Source: Porodaedalea pini (Eukaryota; Basidiomycota; Agaricomycetes; Hymenochaetales; Hymenochaetaceae). Taken from it: a DNA stretch of 64,000 bases. Each line of letters opens with the position of its first letter. The first letter of the stretch is position 1. Positions 46,324-58,957 of the stretch are shown one piece after another. Both the position numbers and the translations under genes were made by a program. The DNA lies in assembly GCA_002794775.1 (NCBI GenBank), contig NBAY01000028.1, forward strand, positions 434,001 to 498,000. The letters run 5' to 3'. The notes under the pieces are model-generated. The model was given only the letters and a program-made list of their open reading frames with translations, was not told where the DNA came from and did not search any database.

Positions 46324-49300
46324 CCACAGTCTCTAGCTACATATTACCTTCCATTTTTTTTCTCATACTTACGATACCACACATTCGGCCACTACGAAGC
46401 GTTTCTCCTTTTCTTTACTTCTTTCCCCTTCCTCCCCCCTTTCTCTCTATTTGTCTAGTTTGTAGTGTATAGTGCAGAGTAGTGCAACCTTATAAAGTCA
46501 AGATCACGTGCTATAATATCCCTCCATCATGATTTCGAGTACAGTATCCTGGTATCCATTCTTTCTTTCACTCACTAGCGTTCCTTGTGCCACGACCTGA
46601 TCCACATGTCAATCGCACTTCACCCTATCTGGAAGACGGATGGCAATGGGGAAACCTATTAAGAAGCGCATTGCATCTGCTTTGAGGGCGAAACGCAAAC
46701 TCGAGAACGCAGTCGCAGTGCTACAGACCGTCTGGCTCAGCGCGTCTGGAAAGAGTATACGCGGAAAACTTACATTGGACAGGTCTCCCGTGATTGCTGG
46801 TCCACCTGGAGGCGTTACTCGTGATTACCTTGAGCTGCAAAAAGACTGTGGTCCTTTTCTATGAACCCTAAGTACCCTGGCTCGTTCTTTCTATAGCGTC
46901 TTGTAGCTTGCCTATAGGCTCTCGCGTAACGTGCACATCAGAAAGAATAGGAACTGGTTTAAAGCCTCATTCGCAGACTGCTTTTGCCAACGATGGGCAG
47001 TAGATTCATTAGCCTGCGGTCAGCTTGCAACCTCATCGTCTTTTGTTACCTTCGGGTTTACATATGAGAGCATGAAGACGACTGATCGATCAATCGAACC
47101 TTTTTAGGGTGAAAATAGACGAACCGAAGGATACTTACGTGAAGCTACCGCCGACTTGATTTTTGCTTTGGCTCTTGGACGTTTGTCTGAAATTTTCTGT
47201 AATGCAGGTAGTCGGTTTTCCTTAACGGCTCTTATTCTTGCTGTAACCTTCGGCCTCATGGAACACAAGGTGCTGCGAGCTGAACAGGCCTTTATGTGAG
47301 TACTTGAACAGGTGGGTGTCTGATCATTGCCCTTCTCTTCCGCCTTTGTATCTTCCAGCTTCTTCGGGAGACTGGATAATTCGGGCTTCTCTTGAACTTT
47401 TCCATCTTGAGCCTTTTCCTATTTCTGTCTCCTTTGAGCCGGTGTTTGTTACACTGTTTGGCCAAGCCTTCTTGAGTTCTTCGGATGACTCGGGCGTCTG
47501 GACTTTGGAGACTCTTAGCCTTCCCTTCTGCCTTTACTTTCTTTCTTTCTGAATTCTTAGATGTCATTGCCGATGCTGGCAACTGCTAAACCACAGCAGC
47601 ATGAAGCACGAGACGCTGAAGCATTGTTTCTTGTTTTCTCTTCAGTCACTGGGAACTCGTCGAACCCTTGATGCCATCACTACGGAAGTTCGAGTCGTGC
47701 TCACCTAAATTAGCATAGAAGAGCCCTAACTAGAATAAATCATTGAACAGTGTAAGAAACCGATGTTTTCGTATACAGTCACTAGCGCAGTCTCTCAAGC
47801 TTGATTAAATTAACCAGGTACTGACGCTGCGGAATCTCGGTTAAATGTGACTTTTAGTGCAATATTAATGTCTCTTCAAGGTTCAAAAACATGACGTTGC
47901 AACACGGATCAAGGTGGACTTGTGATGTTATAACTTTGCGCCGGACGCGGAATATCGATGTTCACCGGCGTGTAAACTGACATTGAGATACCTTTGCGCA
48001 GTGTTAGCCATGGATTGTCTGCTGACTTCGTCGTCGGTTTGAATATCTCGTTGTCACCACGCGCGAAAGGTGTAATGTACCTTGCTGTTCGTAGAAATGG
48101 GAATGTGTTCCTTTCATTCCAGCAACCGCTTTCAGCCAGCAGAAACGTAGCTTGCAGAGTGACAACGGGTTACACCAATATCAGTCATCCTGCAACCGAT
48201 GCGTGAATCCACTGCATTTGTGCTCAAGGCCGCAATAGGGTCGGCACGCTCGGAACGGTTGGTGCGGTTGGTAAAATGCTAGCTTCTCGCTGTTGGATGG
48301 ATAGACCTACGGTGAGGCGTTCACATGCCTCCGCTGGTGAGACAGGAACCGAGTGCGTGTCGATCGCGATCCACTTCATGAAACTTTCATAAAAGAGATA
48401 TGTGCTGATAAGTGTCTGCAGACGGGTGGTACACACCTTTCACAAGTCGAGTGGGCCTCGCGTGTCTCGTCTCTCTGTGCGAGGGTCCGTATCACCGGTT
48501 AGTGAAGACTGCGTCCCGGAGGGTTTCGTAGTGTCTGATGACTGCACTCGATATCGTGGATAGGAAGTCAGCAGGGTTTGAGAAGGAGAACTCACTTGGA
48601 GCGGACCTAATGGATCTACTTCATACGATCTAGCGCTCGTCATCCAAGTCTGGACCTCCACCAAACTGCACGGCGTTAGAGCTCTTACCCTTAACTCAGA
48701 ACCATCTCGACGCAAGTCAGGGCGGAGCAGACCCAAGGCTATGAGGCAAGGGCATAGGTACGTATGTCATAGTCTGACTTATCTGGTGCAGAATGAGAGC
48801 GATAGTGTCTGTACTGGCAGGTTATTATCAATGAAGGAAAGAAAGAACCCACTGCGTCACCCAAGGCTCCACCGAGATTTCACCTTTTCTAGCCAGAGCT
48901 CCAGCCCCAGCTTGTCCTGGAAGAAGAGGCGGTTGGAGAAGCTCCTTCGTCAATGTCGACGAAGATCGATTTGCCGAGAGCGTTTCACTATGTTTCCATT
49001 TTCGAGCTCACAGCTCGAAGTTCAAAAGGAAGCGTTTTGTTTAGGAGACCGACCATGGCATAAGGTTATACCCAACAGATAGCGCAAAGGGCGCCACGCA
49101 CGAGCGTTAGTCCTAATGGCGACTGACTCTTCTGCTTATCTGCCTATCTTCCAGCAAATGTATAGTGTTCGCAGCTGACTTGTGTATCTACGAGCGCTGA
49201 GCATTGAAGACTCAGAAGAGCGTCCCGTGTACGAGATTCAAAGGCACGGGAACTGGAGGCAAGAGAATAGAAGTTGACGGACTGCTTCGCAGTGTCCTTG

Positions 49301-50359
49301 AAGATCGATACTTGTGGGAGAGCCCAATTTCCGGGGGAAGGGGAAGTCTCGAAGCGTTCGGGATGCTTGTCGTATGAACTCTTCGACTCAGGCTTTCTAC
49401 TGATAAGCGCTTCGCTGCAGGAGATCTTCTAGTTTTGATGAATAAGTATGAAAAACTTTTTTCTTCCAGTTAAGTCGTTAGATATTCCCTGCAAGTGAGT
49501 GACTATAGGTGGGTTGCATAACGCTGGGAACATGGAAGAGGCCGTGGTCAAAGTTGAAGGGATGGACGACGCGGACGGATTTTGCCGAAGCCTTCAATCT
49601 CTTGAAATTGGGACCGTGACTCTCTTCCTCTCTTCGCTTTCACAACTTGCTCCTCAGCACGAGTCTCGTGAAATGTTCTCAACCAGCAGACCCGTCAAGT
49701 CTCCAACTTCTAGTATCATTTCCAAGGTTCATGGAACGGCGAATGAAAAGCACTTTCTCGTTTACGGCAACGCTGCCAAAACCCGGTACGAGTGCACCGA
49801 GAAGGAGTTTCCAAATGTTCCACCAAGCAAGACACGTTCCAAGGGTCAAGCTTCAGTTCAAGTTCCGAAGTCTTGCACTTATCGGAAATCACATCCGATA
49901 CGCAGCGCGCTCTCTTTCATCTGTTCGTAACTGGACGTCGCCTCTCGTGCTCAGTGTGGAAATAGGCTGTTCAACGTTTTCGGGGTATTCTGTATTCTGG
50001 CAGAACACCATGTAAAGGGGCGTTTTATGCACTTTAGCTGGCCTGCATGATCGGACCAGATCGGCACGTTCTGCTCTTGCTTCTCAACACTAAAAGGCTG
50101 TGTATCGCCTCCGTCTGAGTGAATTCGCAGGCGTGGGAACCATGCCTCGTTGCATAGGCATTGCTCTAGACATGAATTGATCACAACGCTGTAGCCTCAT
50201 TTTCAAGGTTCAGCCGAAGTCTTTATTAAACTGCCCTTCGTCCGACAAAATGTCCTTTCCCTCAGCTGCATTCTTTGCCAGTCCAAGTGCCTCAGCTCCT
50301 CCCCAGCGCGAGTCGCGGCATCTTCACCTCGGAGCTCGAGTTCGCATCAGTCAACAGCG
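46324..50359. other. 4-kb stretch with only weak coding traces
   Basis: The LINE 3' untranslated region occupies the first 150-200 bp. Weak traces follow. A plus-strand 74-codon frame lies at 46640 (MAMGKPIKKRIASALRAKRK). Lys/Arg-rich minus-strand frames span 47140-47582, one reading MRPKVTARIRAVKENRL. A plus-strand frame of 143 codons lies at 49499. None is recognised, and several have broken splice context. The interval may hold decayed genes. The promoter of the kinase gene lies at the right end. Confidence 0.35.
48225..48736 (-). pseudogene. Possible exons of an unknown gene
   Basis: Minus-strand stretches have protein-like composition but the frames do not join cleanly. About 48640-48500 reads EFSFSNPADFLSTISSAVIR, then HYETLRDAVFTNR, ending at a GTGATA donor-like site. 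About 48420-48310 reads TLISTYLFYESFMKWIAIDT after a TGCAG acceptor and ends at GTAGGT. No family is recognised, and the first stretch has a stop in its upstream frame. I infer a relic or a gene whose structure I could not solve. Confidence 0.3.
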
Positions 50360-53300
50360 ATGCCTTCCCCTGATATCAACACTAACACCGTCGGCGGCGC
50401 AGGCGCAGGCGCGACGCCGGCATCTTCTTCAGCCCCCGCTCCCCCTCCTCTAGGCACGCTTATCGACGATGGCACAAATGCCGGTGCACTCCAGCTTGCC
50501 GCCGTCCTCGGCTATGGCGGCTATGGCGTCGTCTATCGCGCCGTTGCACCTTCCGGTGGCCTATACGCTGTCAAATGTCTGCTTCGCACGTCTAATCCTA
50601 ACAATCCTAAGCAGGCGCAGCGGCAACGTCGCCTCCATATGCGCGAGATCGCGCTTCATCGCCTGGCTGGCGCAGGCGCACATCCCGGAATCGTTCGCCT
50701 TCATCGTATTATTGAGCCAGCGCTTCCTGCAGAGGACGGGACGCTGTCGCTACCTTCCCCTTATACTTTTCTTGTGATGGATTACGCCCCCTGCGGCGAT
50801 CTCTTCACGCTTATCCTGCATAAGCAGGTCTTTTTGGGTCGCACTGGTCTTGTCGCCCAAGGTGCGTAAACCGCAGACTACGTTGTAGCCCACACCTGAC
50901 CGTTTTCCGCTCAAGTATTTGCGCAGCTAGCCGCTGCAGTCTCGCACTGCCATTCTCTTGGCATTTTCCACAGAGATCTCAAGCCTGAAAACGTCCTTTG
51001 CTGGGATGGCGGCGCCACGGTTCGTCTCGCCGACTTCGGCCTTGCTACGACGGAACGTCGGAGCAGAGAGTGGCGAACAGGCAGCGTTTACCACATGAGT
51101 CCTGGTGCGTTGTGTGTTATTTTACGTTAGATAAAAACGTAAACTAATACTATACTGTCTCCGCAGAGTGCCAAAACGGAAACCCGTCCTCGCCGCCCTA
51201 CTCCCCACTCGCGAACGACATCTGGTCACTTGCAATTCTCCTTCTCAACCTCCTGACAGCCCGAAACCCCTGGGCACGTGCCTCACCAAGCGACCCACAT
51301 TCTCCGCCTACCTAACGTCGCCGCGGAACTTCTTGCCGCAAGTTTTGCCGATTTCAAGCGGCTTGAATGACGTCCTCGTCCGCGCACTGGATGTGCGGTG
51401 GGAACGCCGGGAGGCATTCGGTGTTGAGGGCCTTGCAGAGGGCGTCGCGCGCCTCGCCGCGGACTTTGAGGAATCAGAGTCACGTTCGCGCCGAAGCTTC
51501 GGTGGTTTTGGAAAGCAGCGCTCGGGAATGTACGCTCCGGATGTCGTCTTCGAGGGTGGAATGGCGCGGTGTCCTTGGGAAGTCGGAATGCACATCCCAT
51601 CGGGTTCGAGTGGTAGCGATGTCTCCAACCAGATACCTATTCCGCAGGAGCTCGCTGAAGACGCTACGCCGGAGCCGCCGATCGTGAGGAAGCGCTCTTC
51701 GAGCGCGTCATATGTCCCTTCGGCAACGCAGTCCCCGTCGCCGTCGTTTATGGTCGAGGCATCGGACGTGCCGCCTTCAACGCCAGCAAAGGAGGAAACG
51801 TCTGTGGAAGTCCAGTCCGTAGCATACAGCAAGCGCTCGCCCTCAGCGGGCTCGACGCACCTGACTTCGCGCTGGAGTGTCAACTCCTCCGCCAGCCCGC
51901 AAGACTCGACCGTCTCGGAGATCCGCTTCGCGAACCCCTCTGATGCGGAGGTGATTTCGTCTTCTTCCTCTTCGGCATCGAGCACGTCCTCTTCTGAGGT
52001 TTCGAGCGTCGGCTCGGAGTACTCAGCTACTAGGACGCCGGGCATTCAGCACATTGCGCCGGAACCCCGTGTATCGGACGCCGATCTCACTCTCGCAGAA
52101 GACGCAGAAGGCTACGTATATGCGTACGCCGCAGGACCCGACACGCCCATCGAGGCGGAGCTCGAGCAGCAGCCCAAGTCACCCTACCCTGACGTCTATA
52201 CTCAAGCCAGCTATACGCCCTCTCGGCGGAGTCGCTATCGCGGACGCAGTCGAGGCCGTCAGCCGTACCCGCAGCTGTCTTCTCTCACGCAGCGCGACAG
52301 CGCCGCCCGACGCGCGAAGTTTCAGCCCCGACGAAGAAAGCCCGAACTCCGCCTCAACGTCGACCTCCCTGCATTTCTGCCGCTGCATGTGAGCAACTCT
52401 GGCGCGAATGGCTCTGTGACGGCCCGCACACACACGCGCTCGCGTTCGCCCGTGCGCTCTGTTCTTGCTGTGAGAAGACGCGCCCAGGAGCAATCGGTGG
52501 AGAGTTGTCCGTTTGCGTATAGCGTGTCTCAGTCTGCGAGCTTCCTTCCTGGTCCAGACATGGAGGTCGACGGTGAGCACCAGAGAATTGGCGAGAATAG
52601 CTACAGGAGTCAACCGGACTACGATGTGCACATGATCAGCCCAAGCTGCGTGCCAGACGAGGATGAAGATGCTATTCTCGGTGCGGACAACACGCGGCGA
52701 TACTCGAGGATCGGCCATACAGAGTCGTTTCACACGAGCTTCGACGGGTTCTCGCTTTCGCCTTCGCCTGTGAGCTGTACTTCGCCTGCGGGTGCGACGG
52801 AAGACGCGTGCGAGAATACCTTTCGTGTATCTTCTTCAGGGCGGACGCTGACTTCACCGAGCTCGGCAAACATGGAAGGCTTAGTGAATATCGATCGGAG
52901 CACGTTTACGACCACCTCTCCTACAGATGTTACGTCTCCCCAGTCCACCCGCACTAATGACCGCAGGAGTCGTGCGAGCCAGAGGCAGTCGGACTACGGA
53001 TATGGTTACCTTCGCTCGGCGAGCCCATCGGCATCGTCGTCGCTGTATCGTGCCGGGCTCTCGAACAAGATGAATAACGCCTTCACGGACATGTTGGAAG
53101 AGTTAATGGACACCGATGAGTTCGGGTCGGGGTTTGCTGAGGGTCTTGGCAAGCAACCGAGTGTAGAGAGCAGTGGCGGGTCGTGGGTGGATGACCTGCG
53201 CCGGGTGATGGACGAGGAGAATGAGAATGCCGTGATGGAGACGGATGACGCTGATGAGCTACCTGGCCTTCCAGGTTCCTTTCCGACATCGCCCGTCACC

Positions 53301-54557
53301 TCTGTAAAGAAGGCGGCGCGCCAGCCTGCGGACGCGGAGCACACCGACACAGTTCCGGTCGCACAGTCAGACTCCGGTGTCCAGGGCCTCGGACTCGATC
53401 TGTTCGCGCAACCAGCTGCGCGACCTCGTGATAATGCAACGGCTGTGCCCGCCTCGTCATCGGGGCGGTACAGTGTCCCGCCTCCGAGCATACGCTCGCG
53501 GCCGGACTCGGCTGACGAAGCGCTGCGCGCCTTACATGCTATTGCTGTCGAATCGCCCAATCCGTGGACAAGCGCAGCCACCTCAAGGAGCGGTTCATCG
53601 GTATCAACCCGCGGCGCGCAGACATTTATGGCGATCACCACGGACACAAACGCGAACGCATCACCAGCGGATGTGCATGTAGCTGCGAGCGCAACGACCG
53701 AGGACTTTCGAGAGTATGTGCCCTATCTGCGCTACGTCGAGTCATCGGTCGCGGGGAGCGGCAAGGTCACGCCGGTAGCCTCGGTCCATTCCTTTCGTGC
53801 CGAGCAGGACTCAGACTTTGTTGCAGTCTCCCACCCCGCGTCCACAGACACCTCGTCTCTACAGCGCAGGGAGACACCCGATCGTCCGGCGCAGCGTCGA
53901 CAGGACTCCGTCTCCGCGAGGCGGCGCTCCCGGCCCCGCTCGCTACTCAAATTTGTCGGCCGGCGTCCGTTCTCGTCCTCCAGCGCCGGATTCATCCCGG
54001 CCCGCGCCTCCCACACACCCGCTGCGGCAACGCCTGTTGCCGAGGCTAGCCTCCAGTATGCTGCGGGTGCTGCGGCGCGCTTTTCGGCTGCCTACGCGGG
54101 TAAAGACGGAGGACGCATTTCTGCGACGGTGAGCGATGGCCCATGCGAGAAGGCAGCATCAATAGGAACGAGCACGCAGTCGATCACGCGTCCACGGTCA
54201 GCTAGCTATCCGCACTCTAAGGAGCAGGCGAAAAGCCAACGCATAGAGTCGCCTGACGGCTCCAGCCCTGTCACCAAAACCTTCTCGCGGAGACCGTCGG
54301 CAAATGCTTCCAAGTCGCGGACGTGGTCTTTCACGCGGTCCCGATCGCAGTCCCGTCGGCGTTCGCGTTCGATATCACCTGCGCCGACAAGGGGCTCCCC
54401 GCGGGATGTCCTCTTTCGATTGCGGAGTGCGCGAAACTGGTTCTGGTATGCGCTGTCGAGCATGACATCGCGCTCCTCGTCCGACTCCGTAGCACGGGCA
54501 AAGAAGGGAACCTTGACAAAATGGGCTTCAGCGCCGTACGTGCCTGTGGCCGCGTAG
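50360..54557 (+). pseudogene. Ser/Thr protein kinase (Sks1/Ran1-like) with a one-base frameshift
   Basis: Exons 50360-50861, 50916-51104 and 51167 onward. The kinase domain has the Gly loop (LGYGGYGVVYRAV near residue 50), VAIK-type Lys (YAVKCLL), hinge LVMDYAPCGDLFTL, catalytic loop HRDLKPENV near residue 186, Mg-binding DFG and activation segment [31 protein letters not shown] follows. At 51292-51298 (GACCCACATTC) one base appears to be missing. The kinase frame then ends in TAA after five more codons, while the C-lobe (FSAYLTSPRNFLPQVLPISS, VLVRALDVRWERR) continues in the next frame. That frame stays open for about 1,085 codons as a Ser/Arg-rich disordered tail. The long open tail argues for a sequencing error or very recent mutation, so the gene may be functional. 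Relatives act in nutrient signalling. Confidence 0.82.
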
Positions 54558-55559
54558 ACTCGCCTTTCTTTTTCTTCGTTTCTATTTTCTTTATTTCTCT
54601 TCATTTACGCCAGCGAGGTCGCTGATAACGGATCAACCCCAATACACTTGCTTCCCATTTTGCTTCATTTTCTTATTCACCCCCAGGTTGATCCTCGTCG
54701 TATATTGACATCCTTTGGATTTCTCTGCATCATAAGTTGCATCTTATTACTTTCCGGCATGCGCAGTCAGCCGTTATTTATCCTCTTCAACCGCATTTCT
54801 ATCTGCTTGTAGCAACATTGTAAACCTGTCATGATCACTTACGATCGCTCACGAATTTCAGGATGTGGATCATGCCCTTCATGTAGAGACGCACTGTATG
54901 CCGCTTTATGCATATGCAATAACAACCGCCATCTCGTTACTTTTCCGTCTCGAATGCCGATTAAATCTAGAAAGTCAAAAATACAGCACTGATAACCTAG
55001 CTTCTTAGCGAACCCGTGGTCCTAAATGTAACAACACTCTTCCCTTATGGATCCGGGATGTCGGATAGCGTTTCTTGAAAGTATCAAGTGACCTTGTACA
55101 ACGTGGCTATGTCCTTTTCTCCCTTCCTTCCGGCGGGTAAGGGTCACAGACTTGAACTCATTGCAGGTGGTTTCAACTTGAAACTCAGACGATCGACGGC
55201 TCGCGACGCGTCGCGTCATCCACGTGACGAGCAGTGTTTTATTTCTTCGGCATGAAGTCAATATTCATAATATCATATCGGCGAGATGACCGTGGAAATT
55301 GCAAAGGAAACGATGAACCCAAAAGATACAGGCGCCAATCTGCAACCTGGTGCTTGCCGACTTGAGTTTCTCCACCCCTTTTGCACTTCTAGGCGTCTAT
55401 CGTCCGGCCGGGTGACCCTATCGTGAATTGGCCAGACCGTTCCTCTATCACATCCATCCATCGCGCCCCCCCCCCCCCCAGTTGCGTACGTATCTGTATC
55501 TCTTACTTCTCCCTCCTGGAACGACCATTTTCACCTTCAACGACTCGCCAAAGAACGTC
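54558..55559. other. Intergenic; C-run at 55470
   Basis: This is the 3' region of the kinase gene and the upstream region of the next gene. A homopolymer of ten or more C lies near 55470. No gene is supported. Confidence 0.4.
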
Positions 55560-56026
55560 ATGGACAGAGATCCTGAAGACCAAAGAGCCACGAGTGCCAA
55601 CGACGAGTGAGTCGGTCAGGCAGTCTTTAATTATTCACCTAGGCTATTCCTAATCAAAGATCTATACCGCTTGCATCGATAAGCCCAAGCCCTGATGCTG
55701 CACAGCAAGAAGCTCTTCGTGGTGAAGCAGTCGAGCCGACAAAGCCTGAAGCAGAGGCGTGAGTGACGTTCTCCTGGCAATGACTCGGATGTATGCGTCA
55801 ATTATCATCTCACAATCTACGGCAGCAAAGGACCAGTCGAAGGAGACACTGGCACAGCAACCGCTCCTGCTCCCGAAGCCGAAGCCGAGGAAACAGAGTG
55901 AGTCGTTCGCCCCCGATAAATCACGTCTTTTTCTGCTAACAATATTAATACAAAAGGCCGATCCCTCGCTTCCTTCCGAGGGGCAGGATAACCGTGCCGT
56001 CCGCTACCAAGCCGAAAGCGAAATGA
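55560..56026 (+). CDS. Small four-exon gene, 95-residue acidic protein
   Basis: Exons 55560-55606, 55660-55758, 55826-55897 and 55957-56026 join with all three introns in phase 2 and consensus GTGAGT donors. The product starts MDRDPEDQRATSANDE and is rich in Glu, Ala and Pro (EAVEPTKPEAEAKGPVEGD). It ends with a basic tail (RFLPRGRITVPSATKPKAK). No domain, signal peptide or membrane segment is seen, and I do not recognise it. The evidence is the clean agreement of four exons; no single exon gives a long ORF. A disordered regulatory or nucleic-acid-associated protein is possible but unsupported. Confidence 0.55.
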
Positions 56027-56843
56027 TAGTTGATATTGTCACCAAACGCTGTATCGGAACCAATCTGGTCGTTTGTGCAATGTAGAAGGGGGAGGAGCTC
56101 GGAAAGATTAGTTACCGGCCTGTTGCTGTTGTTTGTTGCTGTACATTTATGAAACGAACCCCCCAGTCTTTGGCTTATCGTTCCTTATGAGTGGCTCACA
56201 AAATAACAAGATTACTGTAGCAAGGTCTACGATTACGCACTTATTTGATAAATTAAACCAAGAAAATTAGTACTGAGCAAAGAGGGCTGAGTGACGTCAT
56301 GTCGTAGAAGGCATCAGTTCGATTACAGTTGGGCGCGGCTAAAGCCGACAACTCAAGACGCGTCAACTCCCAACTGTATCTCCTCCGTCAAAACACCTTA
56401 TTTAGCACTTTTAACTATATAGATAGATAGCTGCAATCACTGCATTTTGAAGGGTGTTAATACAGTCCTGTCTAGGCGCGTGCTACATAAGGTACACGTG
56501 CCTAGACAGGAATTTTTTGCTTATCTAGACAGATGGTGTCTAGAAGTTAGGAGTCTGACCCGGGAGGGTTAGCACAAGCTGTTTAATTGAGTTAATACAT
56601 GTATCTGTCTAGATTCAAATATTATACCTACAAAATTTTGCATAGATTTGTTTAGGTGGCCTAAATTACTTGTGTATGTATATGCTAGGATACTGCTTAA
56701 AACTTTTCAGATCCGATTTGGGGACGGTTTTTGAGCTATATTAGGAAATGTTACTAATACAACACGGTCTCGTGACTACTGTGCTAAGCGAAAGCGCGCG
56801 CTTCAGCGACGCGTACTGCATCGCGTCGACCCCCCCGTGCGCT
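56027..56843. other. Noncoding region with TGTCTAG repeats and a hairpin
   Basis: An inverted repeat CCTGTCTAGGC/GCCTAGACAGG at about 56466-56510 can form a hairpin. At least three more copies of the motif (TCTAGACAG, TGTCTAGA, CTGTCTAGA) lie at 56524-56610. Clustered short motifs in both orientations resemble the subterminal repeats of CACTA or other TIR transposons. No ORF is present. Confidence 0.5.
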
Positions 56844-58066
56844 ATGGACCAGCAAACCGGCATTTTCGACCCGGCGTTCCTAGCGTACTACAGTACGTGG
56901 AAGGCGCAGCAAGTCGCGCAGCCGCAAACGCCCCAGTCGCAGCAAACGAGCAGTTCGGGAACCGGGTCGTCCTTGCCGCCGTCATCTGATGGCCCTGTCA
57001 TCGACCCTCGCTTACTCGCTCAACCCTCTTCGCCCGTACATCAAGCAGCTCCTTTAGCTGAACCTGCGCTTCAACAGCTCGTAGCGTGACTCGACCGAGT
57101 TGAGACCCGGGTGAATGTGCTGACACGGCGGAATGGGGGCGAGGATAGCGATGCAGACGACGAGGGCGACGATGACGACGACGACGACAGTGGACGGCGC
57201 AAAAAGCGCGCTCGTTTGTCGAAAGGCCGCGTGCGAGACATGTCGTCAGCGCAAAAAGGGGTGCGCGATGAACTGATGGTGCGTACCCTTTTTTTTTGAC
57301 CTGCTTATATGCTAATTGGTTTTTGTTAGAGAAAAACCAGGCGAGTGATGAAGGCACTCGCGAAACGGGGTGAAGGAGTTGCAGAAGAAGAAGACAACGA
57401 AGCCCTGCCAGCAGATGAGCAGGGCTACATCCCGAACTATGAATTTCCGGCAGGGGACTCTACAAATCAAGATTTTATCAGCCGCGCGGTTGATCTTGTT
57501 CTTCAAGAATATGAGGTACGTACTTGAACGGCTCGATCTGTCTCGACATCCTGCGTGATATTGACATCATTCTATCAAGACCGATCCGGCCACGGGCCAT
57601 TTCGTATGCGACGGTGTGCCATTCAAGCGAGACGACTGCATTAATTTTGCGGGAACAACCTACAATAACCAGAGACGTGCGTTCCAGAAGGCAATGGACC
57701 CTGTGAAGAAAAAAAAAAAACAAGAAATCTATGCAAAAGAACAGGAGGCACCTTCGCCGGCGCCATGTGAGTATGGAAAGGTCGTCTCCGGTCCTTTCGA
57801 AGGACATTTACTTACCTTTCTGCCTAGACAAAGGAGCAGCGGAAGAGGCAGGCGACAGCGTACCAGGCCAAGTACGGAGTCGCGCTGCCGCTGGAGATTT
57901 TCCAGTCCGACTGTATGACAGAGCTCGCTAGTGAGCTTGACTCCGATAATGTCTCGGACGCACCAGCTGAAGAGGACGAGGATGAGGACGCCAGGGTCGC
58001 GATGAGGGAGGAGAGGGTCAAGGCAGCGAGGGCGGACCATCGTATCATACTCGCCACGCATGCCGC

Positions 58067-58957
58067 TGAAAGGTGATGGTACGGTCTACTGGCAGACTCG
58101 GACCTGGTTGAGTTCGGCCACTGGGGGTTCACTCTAATGTGTCTAAATGCGGTCGGAGAACAAAGAGCAACTACGATCTTGACAACCCGGGCTCGGAAAC
58201 TCGCCAGTGAAGACAGGAATCGATACTATTCGTCGAGACGATTCTGAATCTGAAAAGACCTCGAGACACGATGCAGAATTGACGGAGATATAGCAGTTGC
58301 ACTGGTTGCGGCTGGCGGAACGCACGGAACTCCCGGAACCAAAAGCTATTTTCGTAGCTCTACGACGCGGGCTCGGATTCGTGCAAGAAAAGACAGTGTT
58401 CGAAAGCGATTTTAGACGAGGTTAAGAATCTGAAGAGAGCTCGGGAAACGGATAAGAACTGAGGGCGATATAGCGAAAGCAAGATTTGGCCGAAAACGGG
58501 ACTCGAGACGGAACGGACGGAATGGACGGAACGACACTGAACGGCGACGGCGACGAGAACCAAAGACTGGGACTGACTCAGGGGAACTAAACTTGTTTTT
58601 CTGAGACATTTACATGAGTGTTTAAATAACCAACAGAGGGTTGAGCCTCTGAGCGGTGTACAAAGGACACAAAGACAGACCGGAGGCTCTAGCCAAACAA
58701 CACCAAATAGCCGGAACTCGGAGCCGTAACTCAAGAACATGAGTAATTAAGCTTCGGGAGGCTCGGAACAATACCAGATGTGACCCAAAACGGGCATCGG
58801 TGGCTCACCGGTGCAGAACCAAGCTGTATGCATCGAGTTAATACTGCCAAACACTGAAAGTGTCCTGAAATGCGTCGGGGATACTTGTAAGACTGTCCTG
58901 AGTCGAGTCGAACCTAATAGAGCCGATTCCGAGGCCAGCGGCATCGGGATCTCCACA
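58067..58957 (-). repeat. Element C 3' LTR (element orientation)
   Basis: An 891-bp copy, apparently identical to 61023-61913. The gag ORF ends inside it at 58838. Confidence 0.93.
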
